NCBI GenBank assembly: GCA_964497495.1 | Contig: CAZCCZ010000001.1 | Location: 62,001 to 126,000, forward strand | Length of the DNA stretch: 64,000 nucleotides | Reading direction: 5' to 3' | Origin: CAXXOK01 sp964497495 | GTDB lineage: Bacteria; Bacillota; Clostridia; Christensenellales; Aristaeellaceae | Shown: one piece after another, positions 50,154 through 58,346 of the stretch | How the letters are laid out: each line of letters starts with the position of its first letter | How positions within the stretch are numbered: the first letter of the stretch is position 1 | The notes under the pieces: generated by a model | Database searches by the model: none | Seen by the model: the letters and a program-made list of their open reading frames with translations, nothing else | What the model was told of the DNA's origin: nothing | Made by a program: the position numbers and the translations under genes

Positions 50154-50194
50154 CCGGCGTACCATCGGCCCTTTTCGGGGCGGCGGTACGCCGG
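50154..50194. terminator. Convergent terminator hairpin
   Basis: CCGGCGTACC (50154-50163)/GGTACGCCGG (50185-50194) between the permease (plus) and the OB-fold-like gene (minus). Followed by AGCTTT on the plus strand. Confidence 0.65.
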
Positions 50195-50201
50195 AGCTTT
50201 A

Positions 50202-50726
50202 TCAAAGCCTGCGTTTCTCCCTTCTTCCAACAGGGGTGAAAACGTTGCGCCGTTTCCGAATCCAGCGTAGGAGGATCACCGCGTCGGCGGCCGTGACAAG
50301 CGCGGCTAAAACCAGTCTCCACCGCTGCACTCCGTGCGAAACCGGATACCCCGCGCCGAGAAGCTCCATCTTCTCCGCGTGGATGTCCATATCCCCGCCG
50401 TGCTCCGCGCACGCGCGGTGGAACACGCCCGTTACGCGCACCTCGTCGCCGTGTGTCCCGTACCGGCCCGGAGTGGCGACGGCCCCCGCCAGCGTCGTTT
50501 CCACCCACACACCCACGGCGTTGCTCCCGTCGGAAACGTTCAGCCAGACATGGTCGCCGCGCTGCATGAAGTCCCCGATCACCTCGCCGGAATAGGTGAT
50601 CGTCCGGCCGTCCAACGCCAGGGCGTTTTCAATCAAATCGTTGCTGGAAACCTCCGTGGCTTCCGCGCGCGCGGCGACGGGCGACAGGAGCAGCAAGGCG
50701 ATCAACAGGCAAACGGACTGTTTCAT
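50202..50726 (-). CDS. Exported OB-fold-like protein with C-terminal TM anchor
   Basis: A 174-aa protein. It has an N-terminal signal peptide (MKQSVCLLIALLLLSPVAARA), a central beta-rich region (about 35-120: GRTITYSGEVIGDFMQRGDHVWLNVSDG, GRYGTHGDEVRVTGVFHRAC) that looks like an OB-fold, and a TM helix near residues 140-155 with a basic cytoplasmic tail (RKRRNVFTPVGRREKRR). ATG 50726 overlaps the TrkH stop (ATGA). It therefore belongs to the potassium uptake operon, but no described Trk partner has this form. Function unknown. Confidence 0.75.
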   Translation of the reverse strand: MKQSVCLLIALLLLSPVAARAEATEVSSNDLIENALALDGRTITYSGEVIGDFMQRGDHVWLNVSDGSNAVGVWVETTLAGAVATPGRYGTHGDEVRVTGVFHRACAEHGGDMDIHAEKMELLGAGYPVSHGVQRWRLVLAALVTAADAVILLRWIRKRRNVFTPVGRREKRRL

Positions 50727-52234
50727 TTTTTCGCCACCTTCATACGCACGTAAGCCCCCAGTGCGAGCACGGACATAAATTCCAGCCGTGCAAGCCACAT
50801 GATGATCAGATAGACGATTTTCAGCGCCGCGGGCGTTGCCGCCGTGGTCAGCCCGATACTCAGTCCCACGTTGCCCGTCGCGGACGCCGCCTCGAATACC
50901 GACATGGCGAACGGGTAGCCGCAAAGCATCCCCGCCAGCGTGCCCACGGTAAAAGTGACGATATAAGCCATTACGATGAGCATCGCGCTGCGCACGGTGC
51001 CGTCCTCCAGCGCCACGTCGCGGATATGGTGGTATTTCCGGACTGAAACCATGCTTTCGGGCATCGCCGTACGGCTTACGTCCCGCCTGAAGGCCGTGAA
51101 GATGATCCCCATGCGCAGGCCCTTGAACCCGCCCGCCGTGGAGCAGGCGCTGCCGCCGACGAGCATCGCCAGCACCAACGCGAACAACGCCACGTCGCCC
51201 CATTCGTGATAGAACTGCCGGGCGTAAACCGTCATGAATCCCGTGGTGGTATGCCCGGATATAAGCTGATAGAAACCCTTGCGGAACATCGCCACTGCGT
51301 TCGGGTATACGTTCGCCTGAAGCAGGCCCAGGGTGGCGATCAGGCCGAGCAGCGTCACAGTGACGGTGAAGGATACGGTTTCCACGTTCTTCACCAGTTC
51401 CTTCCGGTTGCCCGTGAAAACGGCGTAGTGCAGCGCGAAGTTGAACGAACCCAGAATGAAGAACACGATCGTAATCAGTTCATACGCCGCGTCGTGATAA
51501 TACAGAATGCTCTGGGACATCGGCGCGAACCCGCCCGTGCTCCACGCGGACATGAAAATCCATAATCCGTGCAGGAAGGAGCGACCCACCGATATGCCCG
51601 CCGCGATCCCGGCGACCCACAGGCACAGCGTGCCCGCGACGAGGTATACGAGGCTGATCCGCCAGATATAACGCGCCGTATGCACCACGTTGGGGAGCAG
51701 ACGTTCGTCCTTGCCCTCGCCCACGTACATTTTATAGGCGCCGTTGGAGCTCTTCGTAAGCACGGTGAGCACCAGCACCACCATGCCCTGCCCGCCCACG
51801 AAGGTAAGCAGGTGCCGCCACGTGTTCACGCCGTTGGAAAGATGGTCCATATCCTGTACGAGCGAAAGACCCGTGGTGGTAAAACCGCTCATCACGTCGA
51901 AACAGCAGTCCAGAAAGGAAAGGTAGTTCCCGCTCAGCGCGTACGGAACGGCGCAGACCAGCATGCCGACGAGCCACGCGCCCGCCGTCACCGTCATGCC
52001 CTCGCCCCAGCCGAGTCTTTGCCCACGGTTCTTCGAGAAGGAGAGCACCAACGTACCGCCCAGCAATAACGCTATGCTTCCGGACAGCACGAAATCCACG
52101 GCCACGGACCATTCCGCGCAAAACAGGGACACGACGGCAGGCAGGTACATGATCGCGCCAAGTCCGACCACGACCATGCCGATGTAGTACAGTATGGTTT
52201 TCCAGATGCTCGTTTGATTCCGGTTGGGCAGCAT
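50723..52234 (-). CDS. trkH: TrkH/KtrB family potassium transporter
   Basis: A 503-aa membrane protein with four selectivity-filter-like repeats, visible as FDVMSGFTTTGLSL, MSAWSTGGFAPM, GHTTTGFMTV and ASATGNVGLSIG. ATG 52234 is chosen; the frame opens further upstream only through a GTG without ribosome site. It imports potassium and is gated by cytoplasmic TrkA-type proteins, here encoded upstream in the same operon. A 58-aa membrane protein gene ends 8 bases before this start. Confidence 0.92.
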   Translation of the reverse strand: MLPNRNQTSIWKTILYYIGMVVVGLGAIMYLPAVVSLFCAEWSVAVDFVLSGSIALLLGGTLVLSFSKNRGQRLGWGEGMTVTAGAWLVGMLVCAVPYALSGNYLSFLDCCFDVMSGFTTTGLSLVQDMDHLSNGVNTWRHLLTFVGGQGMVVLVLTVLTKSSNGAYKMYVGEGKDERLLPNVVHTARYIWRISLVYLVAGTLCLWVAGIAAGISVGRSFLHGLWIFMSAWSTGGFAPMSQSILYYHDAAYELITIVFFILGSFNFALHYAVFTGNRKELVKNVETVSFTVTVTLLGLIATLGLLQANVYPNAVAMFRKGFYQLISGHTTTGFMTVYARQFYHEWGDVALFALVLAMLVGGSACSTAGGFKGLRMGIIFTAFRRDVSRTAMPESMVSVRKYHHIRDVALEDGTVRSAMLIVMAYIVTFTVGTLAGMLCGYPFAMSVFEAASATGNVGLSIGLTTAATPAALKIVYLIIMWLARLEFMSVLALGAYVRMKVAKK

Positions 52235-52242
52235 ACCCGTTT

Positions 52243-52419
52243 TCACCGTCCACTCAAAAGGGATATCAGGAAACCGATCAGGATCAGCCCGCACGCGAAG
52301 AGTATCTCCGCTCCCATGCCAAGCAGGTTGGCGACGATTTTTTCCGTATGCGTACTGGCCGCCCGGCGAGCATCGCCGGCAGGCGGCCCGGAGGGGGCGG
52401 GCTTACGACCGTCATTCAT
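52243..52419 (-). CDS. Small single-TM protein in the trk operon (58 aa)
   Basis: ATG 52419 follows AGGGAGGG at seven bases and overlaps the end of the TrkA-type gene by 8 bases; the frame ends 8 bases before TrkH. The 58-aa product has a polar N-terminus (MNDGRKPAPSGPPAGDARRA) and a single hydrophobic helix (ILFACGLILIGFLISLL). The tight coupling on both sides and the good ribosome site argue that it is real. By analogy with KdpF-like small subunits it could stabilise TrkH; this is inference. Confidence 0.72.
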   Translation of the reverse strand: MNDGRKPAPSGPPAGDARRAASTHTEKIVANLLGMGAEILFACGLILIGFLISLLSGR

Positions 52420-53110
52420 GCGGGCTCCCTCCCTGTTCCGCGTCGAAGTACTCGGTAAGCCGCTTTATGTTCTCCTCCCCGGACAGGGCGATGACGCTGT
52501 CCCCCGCTTCGATGCGCGTCTGTCCGTTGGGGACGACGACCCGTTCGTCGTGAATGACGGACATCAGGACCGTCCCCCGGGGCAGGTCGAGATCGGCCAC
52601 GGTTTTACCGACCGCAACGGACGCCTCCCCTACGGAAACGTCCCTGATCCGCACGCCGCCCACCTTCTTGGACAGCATCTGGTTGATACCGGCCCAGTCC
52701 ACCTCCTGGCTGAGCATATCCGCGATGTAAGCGGTGCTGCTGACGACCGAATCCACACCCAGGTGCTTGAACACCTGGATATTCTTGGGGTTGTTCACGC
52801 GGGCGATGGTGCGCGGCACGCCGAAATAACTGCGCGCCAGCTGGCAGGCAACGAGATTGTTCTGGTCGTATCCCGTGACGGCGATCAGGATATCCGCGCG
52901 CTCGATGCCCGCGTCCCGCAGGGCCTGCACCTCGGTGCCGTCCCCGCAAACGAGCGATATGCCCAAATGATCCAGTTCCCCCGCGATTTTCATGCACTGC
53001 GCCTGATCCGTTTCCAGAAGCACCAGCCGGTGCTTTTCCGGAGCCAGCGTCTTGGCGAGATAATACCCGACCTTACCGCCGCCGACGATGACGATCGTCA
53101 TACGCTTCAC
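52412..53110 (-). CDS. trkA: TrkA-type potassium channel regulator (RCK)
   Basis: A 232-aa protein with an N-terminal Rossmann RCK_N domain (IVIVGGGKVGYYLAKTLA, LLETDQAQC, VCGDGTEVQALRDAGIERAD) and a C-terminal RCK_C domain (about 150-220: VAVGKTVADLDLPRGTVLMSV). It binds NAD(H) or adenine nucleotides and gates TrkH. It is one of two such proteins in the operon, overlapping the other by 4 bases, and is single-unit (half the size of E. coli TrkA, which is a tandem duplication). Confidence 0.92.
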   Translation of the reverse strand: MKRMTIVIVGGGKVGYYLAKTLAPEKHRLVLLETDQAQCMKIAGELDHLGISLVCGDGTEVQALRDAGIERADILIAVTGYDQNNLVACQLARSYFGVPRTIARVNNPKNIQVFKHLGVDSVVSSTAYIADMLSQEVDWAGINQMLSKKVGGVRIRDVSVGEASVAVGKTVADLDLPRGTVLMSVIHDERVVVPNGQTRIEAGDSVIALSGEENIKRLTEYFDAEQGGSPHE

Positions 53111-53721
53111 GCCTCCTGCGGAGTATACTCCGCTACCACAAGCAGGTCTTCGGCCCGCACGGTTTCGCCCGGCGCCGCAGGCACGAATGCGCGCTCCCGC
53201 AGGACCCCCAGCACAAGCTCGCTCCTCATTTCGGCCAGCGGCCTGCCGACCATCTTGCGCGCGGGTTTCACCAGTCTGAAGGAAACGCTCGTATCCCCGA
53301 TGCTGACGGTATCCATCCTGTCCGGATTTAGAAGTTTGCTCCTGATCTGCTTTACGGCGAGGGTGGTGGGACAGACGGTCGTCAGTCCCATGCCGCTCAT
53401 AATGGCTTCACGCTGCGGGTCGTACAGGCGGGTGACGACCACGGGAACGTGAAACAGTTCTTTGGCCACCTGCGAAACCATGATGTTCATGTTATCGTCG
53501 TCCGTCACGGCGGCCAGCGCATCCGCCTGTTCCGCGCCCGCGCTGCGAAGCACGTCCTCATCGATGGGCATCCCCACGAGGGTCACGCCGTTAAAGCCCG
53601 AGCCGAGCGCAGCCAGCCGGTCGGGGTCGCTGTCGATCACCACAACGTCGTGGTTGTCCTGCGAAAGCTCTATGGCGAGGCTGGAGCCGACCTTGCGGCA
53701 GCCCGCGATAATCACGTACAT
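53107..53721 (-). CDS. Second TrkA-type RCK protein
   Basis: A 204-aa protein. RCK_N starts MYVIIAGCRKVGSSLAIELS; the usual GxGxxG is GCRKVG, so the nucleotide loop is altered. VVVIDSDPDRL, AVTDDDNMNIMVS and an RCK_C region (VSFRLVKPARKMVGRPLAEM) follow. ATG 53721 is set by AAGGGA at six bases; a TTG lies two codons upstream. With the canonical TrkA next to it, the two may form a mixed ring that recreates the E. coli TrkA tandem. Confidence 0.88.
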   Translation of the reverse strand: MYVIIAGCRKVGSSLAIELSQDNHDVVVIDSDPDRLAALGSGFNGVTLVGMPIDEDVLRSAGAEQADALAAVTDDDNMNIMVSQVAKELFHVPVVVTRLYDPQREAIMSGMGLTTVCPTTLAVKQIRSKLLNPDRMDTVSIGDTSVSFRLVKPARKMVGRPLAEMRSELVLGVLRERAFVPAAPGETVRAEDLLVVAEYTPQEA

Positions 53722-54077
53722 CAGCAATCCCTTCTTCCGTCGGCGCCTACCGCGTCGTTCCCATCCTCCGCGCCGAAGTCCATATCCGTGATCTTCGTGC
53801 TGAAATCATAGCTGGTAATCCGTTCCAGGTTCCGGCAGCAGGGCTTGTAGGTGGGGTCCAGCGCGTAGGCGGCGCGGTAGTGCCTGCGGGCGGCCTGATA
53901 ATCCCCCAGCAGCTCGTATAGGATTCCCAGCAGGTTTTGCGGCTCGGGCGCGTCCATGTACTGGGCCATCATCTCGGAAATCCCGGTCTTCGCCAGGGGC
54001 AGGTCCTTCGTGCGCAACGCGGCCGCCGTTTCCGCGATCCTGCGGCGGTAGGCCGGCGCATCGTTTTCCCTACGCAT
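53721..54077 (-). CDS. TPR-repeat protein heading the trk operon
   Basis: A 118-aa soluble protein with two TPR-like helix pairs (about residues 28-92; PEPQNLLGILYELLGDYQAARRHYRAAYALDPTYKPC). Its stop overlaps the ATG of the second TrkA-type gene by one base (TGATG). AAGGAAGGATG precedes ATG 54077. It is probably an adaptor; its link with potassium transport rests on operon position only. Confidence 0.8.
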   Translation of the reverse strand: MRRENDAPAYRRRIAETAAALRTKDLPLAKTGISEMMAQYMDAPEPQNLLGILYELLGDYQAARRHYRAAYALDPTYKPCCRNLERITSYDFSTKITDMDFGAEDGNDAVGADGRRDC

Positions 54078-54175
54078 CGATCATCCTTCCTTTCCGGAGA
54101 ATGCCTTCATCATAACCGTTCCGGTATAAAGTCGGTGTGAAAGATGACGCCGCGCGTGTGAGGATTTTGTGAGGA

Positions 54176-54206
54176 AATAAAAAAGCGTCTCCGCAAAGGG
54201 AGGCGC
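54176..54206 (-). terminator. Terminator after the kdpE-like gene
   Basis: Minus strand: GCGCCTCC (54206-54199)/GGAGACGC (54192-54185), then TTTTTTATTT. It separates the regulatory pair from the trk operon, which therefore needs its own promoter in 54078-54175. Confidence 0.85.
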
Positions 54207-54267
54207 GCAACGAAGCCGTCATTAAATCCGAGAACCGGTTTCCTGCACGGTCGGCGGGCGCCCGGCG

Positions 54268-54957
54268 TTATGCCTCGTCCACCATACGGTATCCCACGCC
54301 CACTTCGGTCAGGATGAACCTGGGCTGCGCGGGGTCCTCCTCCAGTTTCCGGCGCAGGTTCCCCATGCAGACGCGGAGGCTCTGCGTATCGTCCGCAGTG
54401 ACCTCCCCCCAAATTTCCTGTACCAGATAGCGGTGCGTCAGCACCTTGCCGTGGTTGCAGGAAAGCAGCGTCAGCAGTTTGTACTCCATGGGCGTCAGGT
54501 GGACTTCCTCGCCCGCGAGGGTTACGCGGCGCTTATCGTAATCAATCAGCAGGGGGCCGACGCTCCACGAGGGACTTTCACCGCTTTGCTCGCGCTGGTG
54601 GTGACGCAGCATCACGCGGAGGCGGGCCAGCAACTCCGCGATGCCGAACGGCTTGGTGAGGTAATCGTCCGCGCCCAGATCCAGCGCCTCCACCTTTTCG
54701 CGTTCGTGCCCGCGGGCCGATACCACTAAAATAGGCACGTCGGACCAGACCCTCAGTTTTTGAATCACTTCCAACCCGTCCATATCGGGCAGGCCCAGAT
54801 CCAGCACCAGCACGTCCGGCTTATGCGAGGCCGCCAGCGCAAGCGCGGTCTCGCCGTCCCGCGCCTCCAGGCAGTCATACCGCTGCGTTTCCAACGCCAC
54901 GCGGATGAACCGGCGGATCGTTTTTTCGTCCTCTGCGATCAGTATCAGCGAATTCAC
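54268..54957 (-). CDS. kdpE: KdpE-like OmpR family response regulator
   Basis: A 229-aa regulator. The receiver domain has EDE and the phosphoacceptor Asp in VLVLDLGLPDMDG; the winged helix of OmpR type is at about 130-228 (LTPMEYKLLTLLSCNHGKVLTHRYLVQEIWG, with RFILTEVGVGYRM), all typical of KdpE. GTG 54957, eight bases after GGAGG, is the start. It is partnered by the kinase immediately upstream. With kdpFABC missing here and a trk operon downstream, TrkH is the obvious candidate target. Confidence 0.9.
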   Translation of the reverse strand: MNSLILIAEDEKTIRRFIRVALETQRYDCLEARDGETALALAASHKPDVLVLDLGLPDMDGLEVIQKLRVWSDVPILVVSARGHEREKVEALDLGADDYLTKPFGIAELLARLRVMLRHHQREQSGESPSWSVGPLLIDYDKRRVTLAGEEVHLTPMEYKLLTLLSCNHGKVLTHRYLVQEIWGEVTADDTQSLRVCMGNLRRKLEEDPAQPRFILTEVGVGYRMVDEA

Positions 54958-54960
54958 GGC

Positions 54961-56532
54961 TCATCCCTCCAAAGGCAGCGAGAAGCGAAACAGCGCCCCG
55001 CCGTCCGGGTCGTTCTGCGCGGAGATCGAGCCCCCGTGGGCCTCCACGATGGCCTTGCAGATGGAAAGGCCCAGCCCCGCGCCCTTGCGCTCCGTTCCCG
55101 CGATCTGCCGCGTGTAGAAACGGTCGAACAGGCGGGGAAGCGCCTCCTGCGGAATGCCCGGTCCCCTGTCCGCCACTTCGAAAACCGCACGCGCTTCCTC
55201 GCGGCGCACGGAAACGTGGATGGCGGTTTCCTCCGGCGTATGCTGTACGGCGTTGTCCAACAGGTTTACCAGCACCTGCTCGATCAGCGTGCCGTCCATC
55301 GGCACCAGGAACAGCTCGTCCGGGATATCGATGGAGATCGCGTGCTTCCCAGAACGCCTTTTCACACGGGAAACCGCCTCGGAGACGATTTCCTCCACCG
55401 CCTCGGGCTGTTTTTCAAGTTTGACGCGCTGGTTCTCCAGCCGCGTCAGGCTCAGTACGTTTTCCACCAACGTGTTCAGCCATTCGGCCTCGTTGTAAAC
55501 GCCGGTCAGGAATTCCTTACGCACGGGCTCGTCCAGCGCGTCGTAGTGCTCCAGGAGGGTACCGATGGAGCCGAGGATGCCGGTAAGCGGGGTTCGCAAG
55601 TCGTGCGACACCGAACGCAGCAGGTCGGCGCGGAGGCGTTCCCGCTCCACTTCCAGTTTCACGCGCTGCTGCTTTTCATACAGGCGCTCGCGTTCCATCG
55701 CCAGCGCGATCTGCGCGGTGACTGCGCTTAAAAACATCTTCCGGCTCTCGCCGAGCGCGAGCCTGCCCGGGAAAGCGATACCGATGACGCCCAGCGTTCC
55801 GCTGGGGCCCATGACGGGCAGGTAATACGCCTCGCATTGGGAAAACAGTTCCCCGCCCGCGCCGCAGGCCATGCCGGACTGGAACGTCTCCAGCATGGCC
55901 GTTTTCTCCTGCTCGCCTTGAAAAATATCCGCGCCCGCCACGTAGCGCATGGACAATTGCCCGTCCAGATCCGCCGCGGTAATCATGACCGACGCGCCGA
56001 ACAGCGAGCTGATATCCGTCGCCGCGGCTTTCAACAGCTGGGGCTTGCTGTTGACGGCCAGCAGGTTCTTTTCAAGCTTATAAAGGATTTGAATGCGCTT
56101 TTCCCGGTTTTCGGCCCGGCATGATTCCCGCTTGACGCGGGTGGTCAGCGTGCTGGCGATCAAGGCGGAAATCAGCATGCTGATGAACGTTACCGGATAT
56201 TCCGGGCTGTAGGCGATGAGCGTGTAATAAGGAACCGTAAAGAAATAATTATAGGCGAGCATGGATAAGAACGAAGCCGCGACGCAGTAGAAGTACCCGT
56301 CGGAAAAATAGGCGATCAGCACGACGCCCAGATTATAAGTCAGGATGTAATTAACCTCGCTGTATCCGAGGTTCCGGAAGCCTTCGGAAATCAACGTCGC
56401 CGCCGCGAGCGTCGCGAACATAACGCCGAACGAACGGAGAATGCGCAAGGCGCGCGACGATGCCTTCGTTTTTTCGTCCCGCTGAAAATCCAGTTCCTCC
56501 GTATCGCGGTCCAACCATCGGACGACGTTCAC
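54961..56532 (-). CDS. kdpD: KdpD-like sensor kinase lacking the KdpD/Usp N-terminal part
   Basis: A 523-aa kinase. It has a four-helix DUF4118 membrane domain (about residues 30-140: VNYILTYNLGVVLIAYFSDG, FLSMLAYNYFFTVPYYTL), a GAF-like region (about 165-290), HisKA with SVSHDLRTPLTGILGSIG and HATPase with NLLDNAVQHTPEE, DRGPGIP and GAGLGLSICK. Full KdpD proteins are about 900 aa and carry a KdpD plus Usp domain before the TM part; this one starts directly at the membrane domain. GTG 56532 follows GGGGAGG. It phosphorylates the KdpE-like protein. Confidence 0.9.
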   Translation of the reverse strand: MNVVRWLDRDTEELDFQRDEKTKASSRALRILRSFGVMFATLAAATLISEGFRNLGYSEVNYILTYNLGVVLIAYFSDGYFYCVAASFLSMLAYNYFFTVPYYTLIAYSPEYPVTFISMLISALIASTLTTRVKRESCRAENREKRIQILYKLEKNLLAVNSKPQLLKAAATDISSLFGASVMITAADLDGQLSMRYVAGADIFQGEQEKTAMLETFQSGMACGAGGELFSQCEAYYLPVMGPSGTLGVIGIAFPGRLALGESRKMFLSAVTAQIALAMERERLYEKQQRVKLEVERERLRADLLRSVSHDLRTPLTGILGSIGTLLEHYDALDEPVRKEFLTGVYNEAEWLNTLVENVLSLTRLENQRVKLEKQPEAVEEIVSEAVSRVKRRSGKHAISIDIPDELFLVPMDGTLIEQVLVNLLDNAVQHTPEETAIHVSVRREEARAVFEVADRGPGIPQEALPRLFDRFYTRQIAGTERKGAGLGLSICKAIVEAHGGSISAQNDPDGGALFRFSLPLEG

Positions 56533-56591
56533 ACGAAACGCCTCCCCACTTCGGGTCCCCGTCGGGGAATCTTCCCGCAAGAACCATACGC

Positions 56592-56620
56592 ATCATATCA
56601 AGGCGCCGCTCAACCGTCAA
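56592..56620 (-). promoter_or_regulatory. Promoter of kdpD-kdpE
   Basis: Minus strand: TTGACG (56620-56615), 17-bp spacer, TATGAT (56597-56592). Confidence 0.7.
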
Positions 56621-56640
56621 GTGCGCGTTCGCACGGAAAA

Positions 56641-57147
56641 CCGACGGTATGTTTCGCGCCGTCGGGAAGATGGGAGGAGTAATAATAGTAAGCCCTCAGC
56701 CTTTAGAATCAGCCTTTCAATGCAGCTTGTTTCCCTCAGTAACCCGGATATAACTCCGTATGATGATAGCAGCCAACCATAATGTCATCGATACGATCCC
56801 GGAAGAGGGACTGTTCAGCGTCCCATTCATATATAAGGAATTGTCATTTGGTATAATCCATATTTCAAATCCTTTCGGGCATAAAACTAACCATCTACCG
56901 ATAAAGAATCCTTTATCAATAGATGGTTCTCGTTTTGGAAAATGCTGATATTGTTGATACAATCGGGGGTGGGTGCACTCTGAAACGGTGAATCGTGTAA
57001 GGATGCACCCAGAAGATTTAACAGGAAGAATTTTCTGGTAATATCATCTATCTTCTTACCATATGTTGATTAAAACGATGTTCTTTCGTCAACAAATCTT
57101 TTTAGCCTTCTAGGGAAGCACCTTCGGCGTGAGCTGAGGCAATCCCT
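56641..57147. other. AT-rich gap with hairpins, no gene recognised
   Basis: Distinctly more AT-rich than its surroundings. It contains a compound stem-loop CCATCTA/TAGATGG around GATAAAG/CTTTATC (56891-56926) and GGGTGCA/TGCACCC (56971-56977, 57004-57010). Short frames of 60-80 codons lack ribosome sites and homology. It reads like a recombination or insertion scar. Confidence 0.5.
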
Positions 57148-57155
57148 CTAAAGCT

Positions 57156-57516
57156 TCATGGTCTTGGGGCGTGTATAATGGCGAAGTATTTTGCCACGTC
57201 GTTGGCAACGCTGAAGGTGGTCAGCGAGCCGCGGGTCATTAGCAGCTGCTTGCCAATTCGCACGGTGTCGATCAGCTTGGTGGGACTTGGAGTCAAAGTC
57301 CACCATATTGCCCACTTCTTTGGCCGCCTGCGTGCCTGCATTCATGGCCACGGCCACATCGGCCTGCGCCAGCGTGGGCGCGTCGTTGGTGCTGTCGCCT
57401 GTCATAGCCACCAGATGCCCCTTTGCCTGATAATCCCGTATCAGCGCCAAGGCGTCACCTGATCCAGTGCCGGGCACCTGCCTCTGCCATGCCACGCCTG
57501 GGTTGCATAGCAACAT
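57156..57516 (-). pseudogene. kdpB: kdpB fragment (potassium-transporting P-type ATPase), frameshifted
   Basis: The minus strand encodes the hinge of KdpB, VAMTGDSTNDAPTLAQADVA with AMNAGTQAAKEVGNMVDFDS, then shifts frame at about 57288-57290 by one extra base and continues as PTKLIDTVRIGKQLLMTRG and SLTTFSVANDVAKYFAII, ending shortly after. About 100 codons of the 680 or so of KdpB remain. It lies upstream of kdpD-like on the same strand, the native order in kdpFABCDE, so it is a relic of a lost Kdp pump. Confidence 0.85.
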
Positions 57517-57562
57517 GGAAAAGCCCTGGTCCTACGCACTTCTAAAAAAATCAAAAAGCTAC

Positions 57563-57614
57563 TTGACATTCCTTCTACTCGGTGTTACATTATAGCAGTA
57601 GTCAGTACTACTGC
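57563..57614 (+). promoter_or_regulatory. Promoter and PadR operator
   Basis: TTGACA (57563-57568), 17-bp spacer, TACATT (57586-57591) with TGt extension. Immediately downstream is GCAGTAGT-cagt-ACTACTGC (57595-57614), a perfect 8-bp dyad, and a half-site TTACTGCT at 57621. This should be the autoregulatory site of the PadR protein. Confidence 0.75.
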
Positions 57615-57649
57615 ATATCATTACTGCTGAATAGAGGGGATGCGCCGCC

Positions 57650-57991
57650 ATGGAAAACCTAACCGAAATGCTCAAAGGGGTGCTGGAGGGCTGCGTGCTG
57701 GAGATCATCAGCCGAGGCAGCACCTACGGCTACGAGATCACACGCAGGCTGAACGCGCTGGGCTTTACCGACGTGGTCGAGGGCACGGTGTACACCATCC
57801 TGCTGCGGCTGGAAAAGAACCGCTTGGTGGAAATCACGCGGCAGGTTTCCGCGATGGGGCCGCCTCGCAAGTTTTTTTCCCTGAACGAAGCGGGTCGTAC
57901 GGAACTAGCGGTGTTCTGGGAAAAATGGGGCTTCATCGCATCCAAAATGAACCAACTGAAGGAGGGACAACAGAGTGGCAACGTTCTTTGA
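57650..57991 (+). CDS. PadR family transcriptional regulator
   Basis: A 113-aa winged-helix protein: LEGCVLEIISRGSTYGYEITRRLNALG, VVEGTVYTILLRLEKNRLVEI and GPPRKFFSLNEAGRTELAVFWEKW are PadR hallmarks. Start ATG 57650 follows AGAGGGGATG. It overlaps the DUF1048 gene by 17 bases. PadR repressors of this group control ABC exporters and are induced by exporter substrates. Confidence 0.92.
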   Translation: MENLTEMLKGVLEGCVLEIISRGSTYGYEITRRLNALGFTDVVEGTVYTILLRLEKNRLVEITRQVSAMGPPRKFFSLNEAGRTELAVFWEKWGFIASKMNQLKEGQQSGNVL

Positions 57992-58346
57992 CAACTACTT
58001 TAACCTTGGCAGGATACTGCGCGAAAAGCGCGCGTACCGGCAGATGATGGCGCGGGTTAACGCCCTGCCGGAGGATTACCGCTACGTTTTCAAACGGATC
58101 CAGCGGCATATGTGGATGTTTGCATCTGGCGCAGGGTACGACATGATGTCGGTGCATAACGACCTGGTGGAACTGTTTGAGGCGGGCGCGGCAGAGGGAA
58201 AGCCCGTGCTGACCATCACCGGCGAGGATGTGGCGTCCTTCTGCGAAGAGCTGCTGCGCAACGCCCGCACCTATACAGAGGATTGGCGAGAAGCCCTGAA
58301 CCGCGACATTCGCAGCCATTTCAACAAAGGGGGTGCAAAATCATGA
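57975..58346 (+). CDS. DUF1048 family protein
   Basis: A 123-aa all-helical cytoplasmic protein. GTG 57975 has GGAGGG eight bases upstream. The residues YRYVFKRIQRHMWMFASGAGYDMMSVHNDLVELFEAGAAEG-type helices (read at 58060-58200) match DUF1048, which regularly accompanies PadR regulators and DrrAB-like ABC exporters. It overlaps the ATPase gene by 4 bases. Its role is not known; a regulatory partner of PadR is suspected. Confidence 0.85.
   Translation: MATFFDNYFNLGRILREKRAYRQMMARVNALPEDYRYVFKRIQRHMWMFASGAGYDMMSVHNDLVELFEAGAAEGKPVLTITGEDVASFCEELLRNARTYTEDWREALNRDIRSHFNKGGAKS

Noticed and set aside
51206..53452. Plus-strand frames of 119-412 codons
   Set aside because: Antisense to trkH and trkA genes, which have complete RCK and filter motifs.
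56717..56962. 81-codon minus-strand frame in the AT-rich patch
   Set aside because: No ribosome site and no family resemblance; overlaps hairpins and looks like chance in non-coding DNA.
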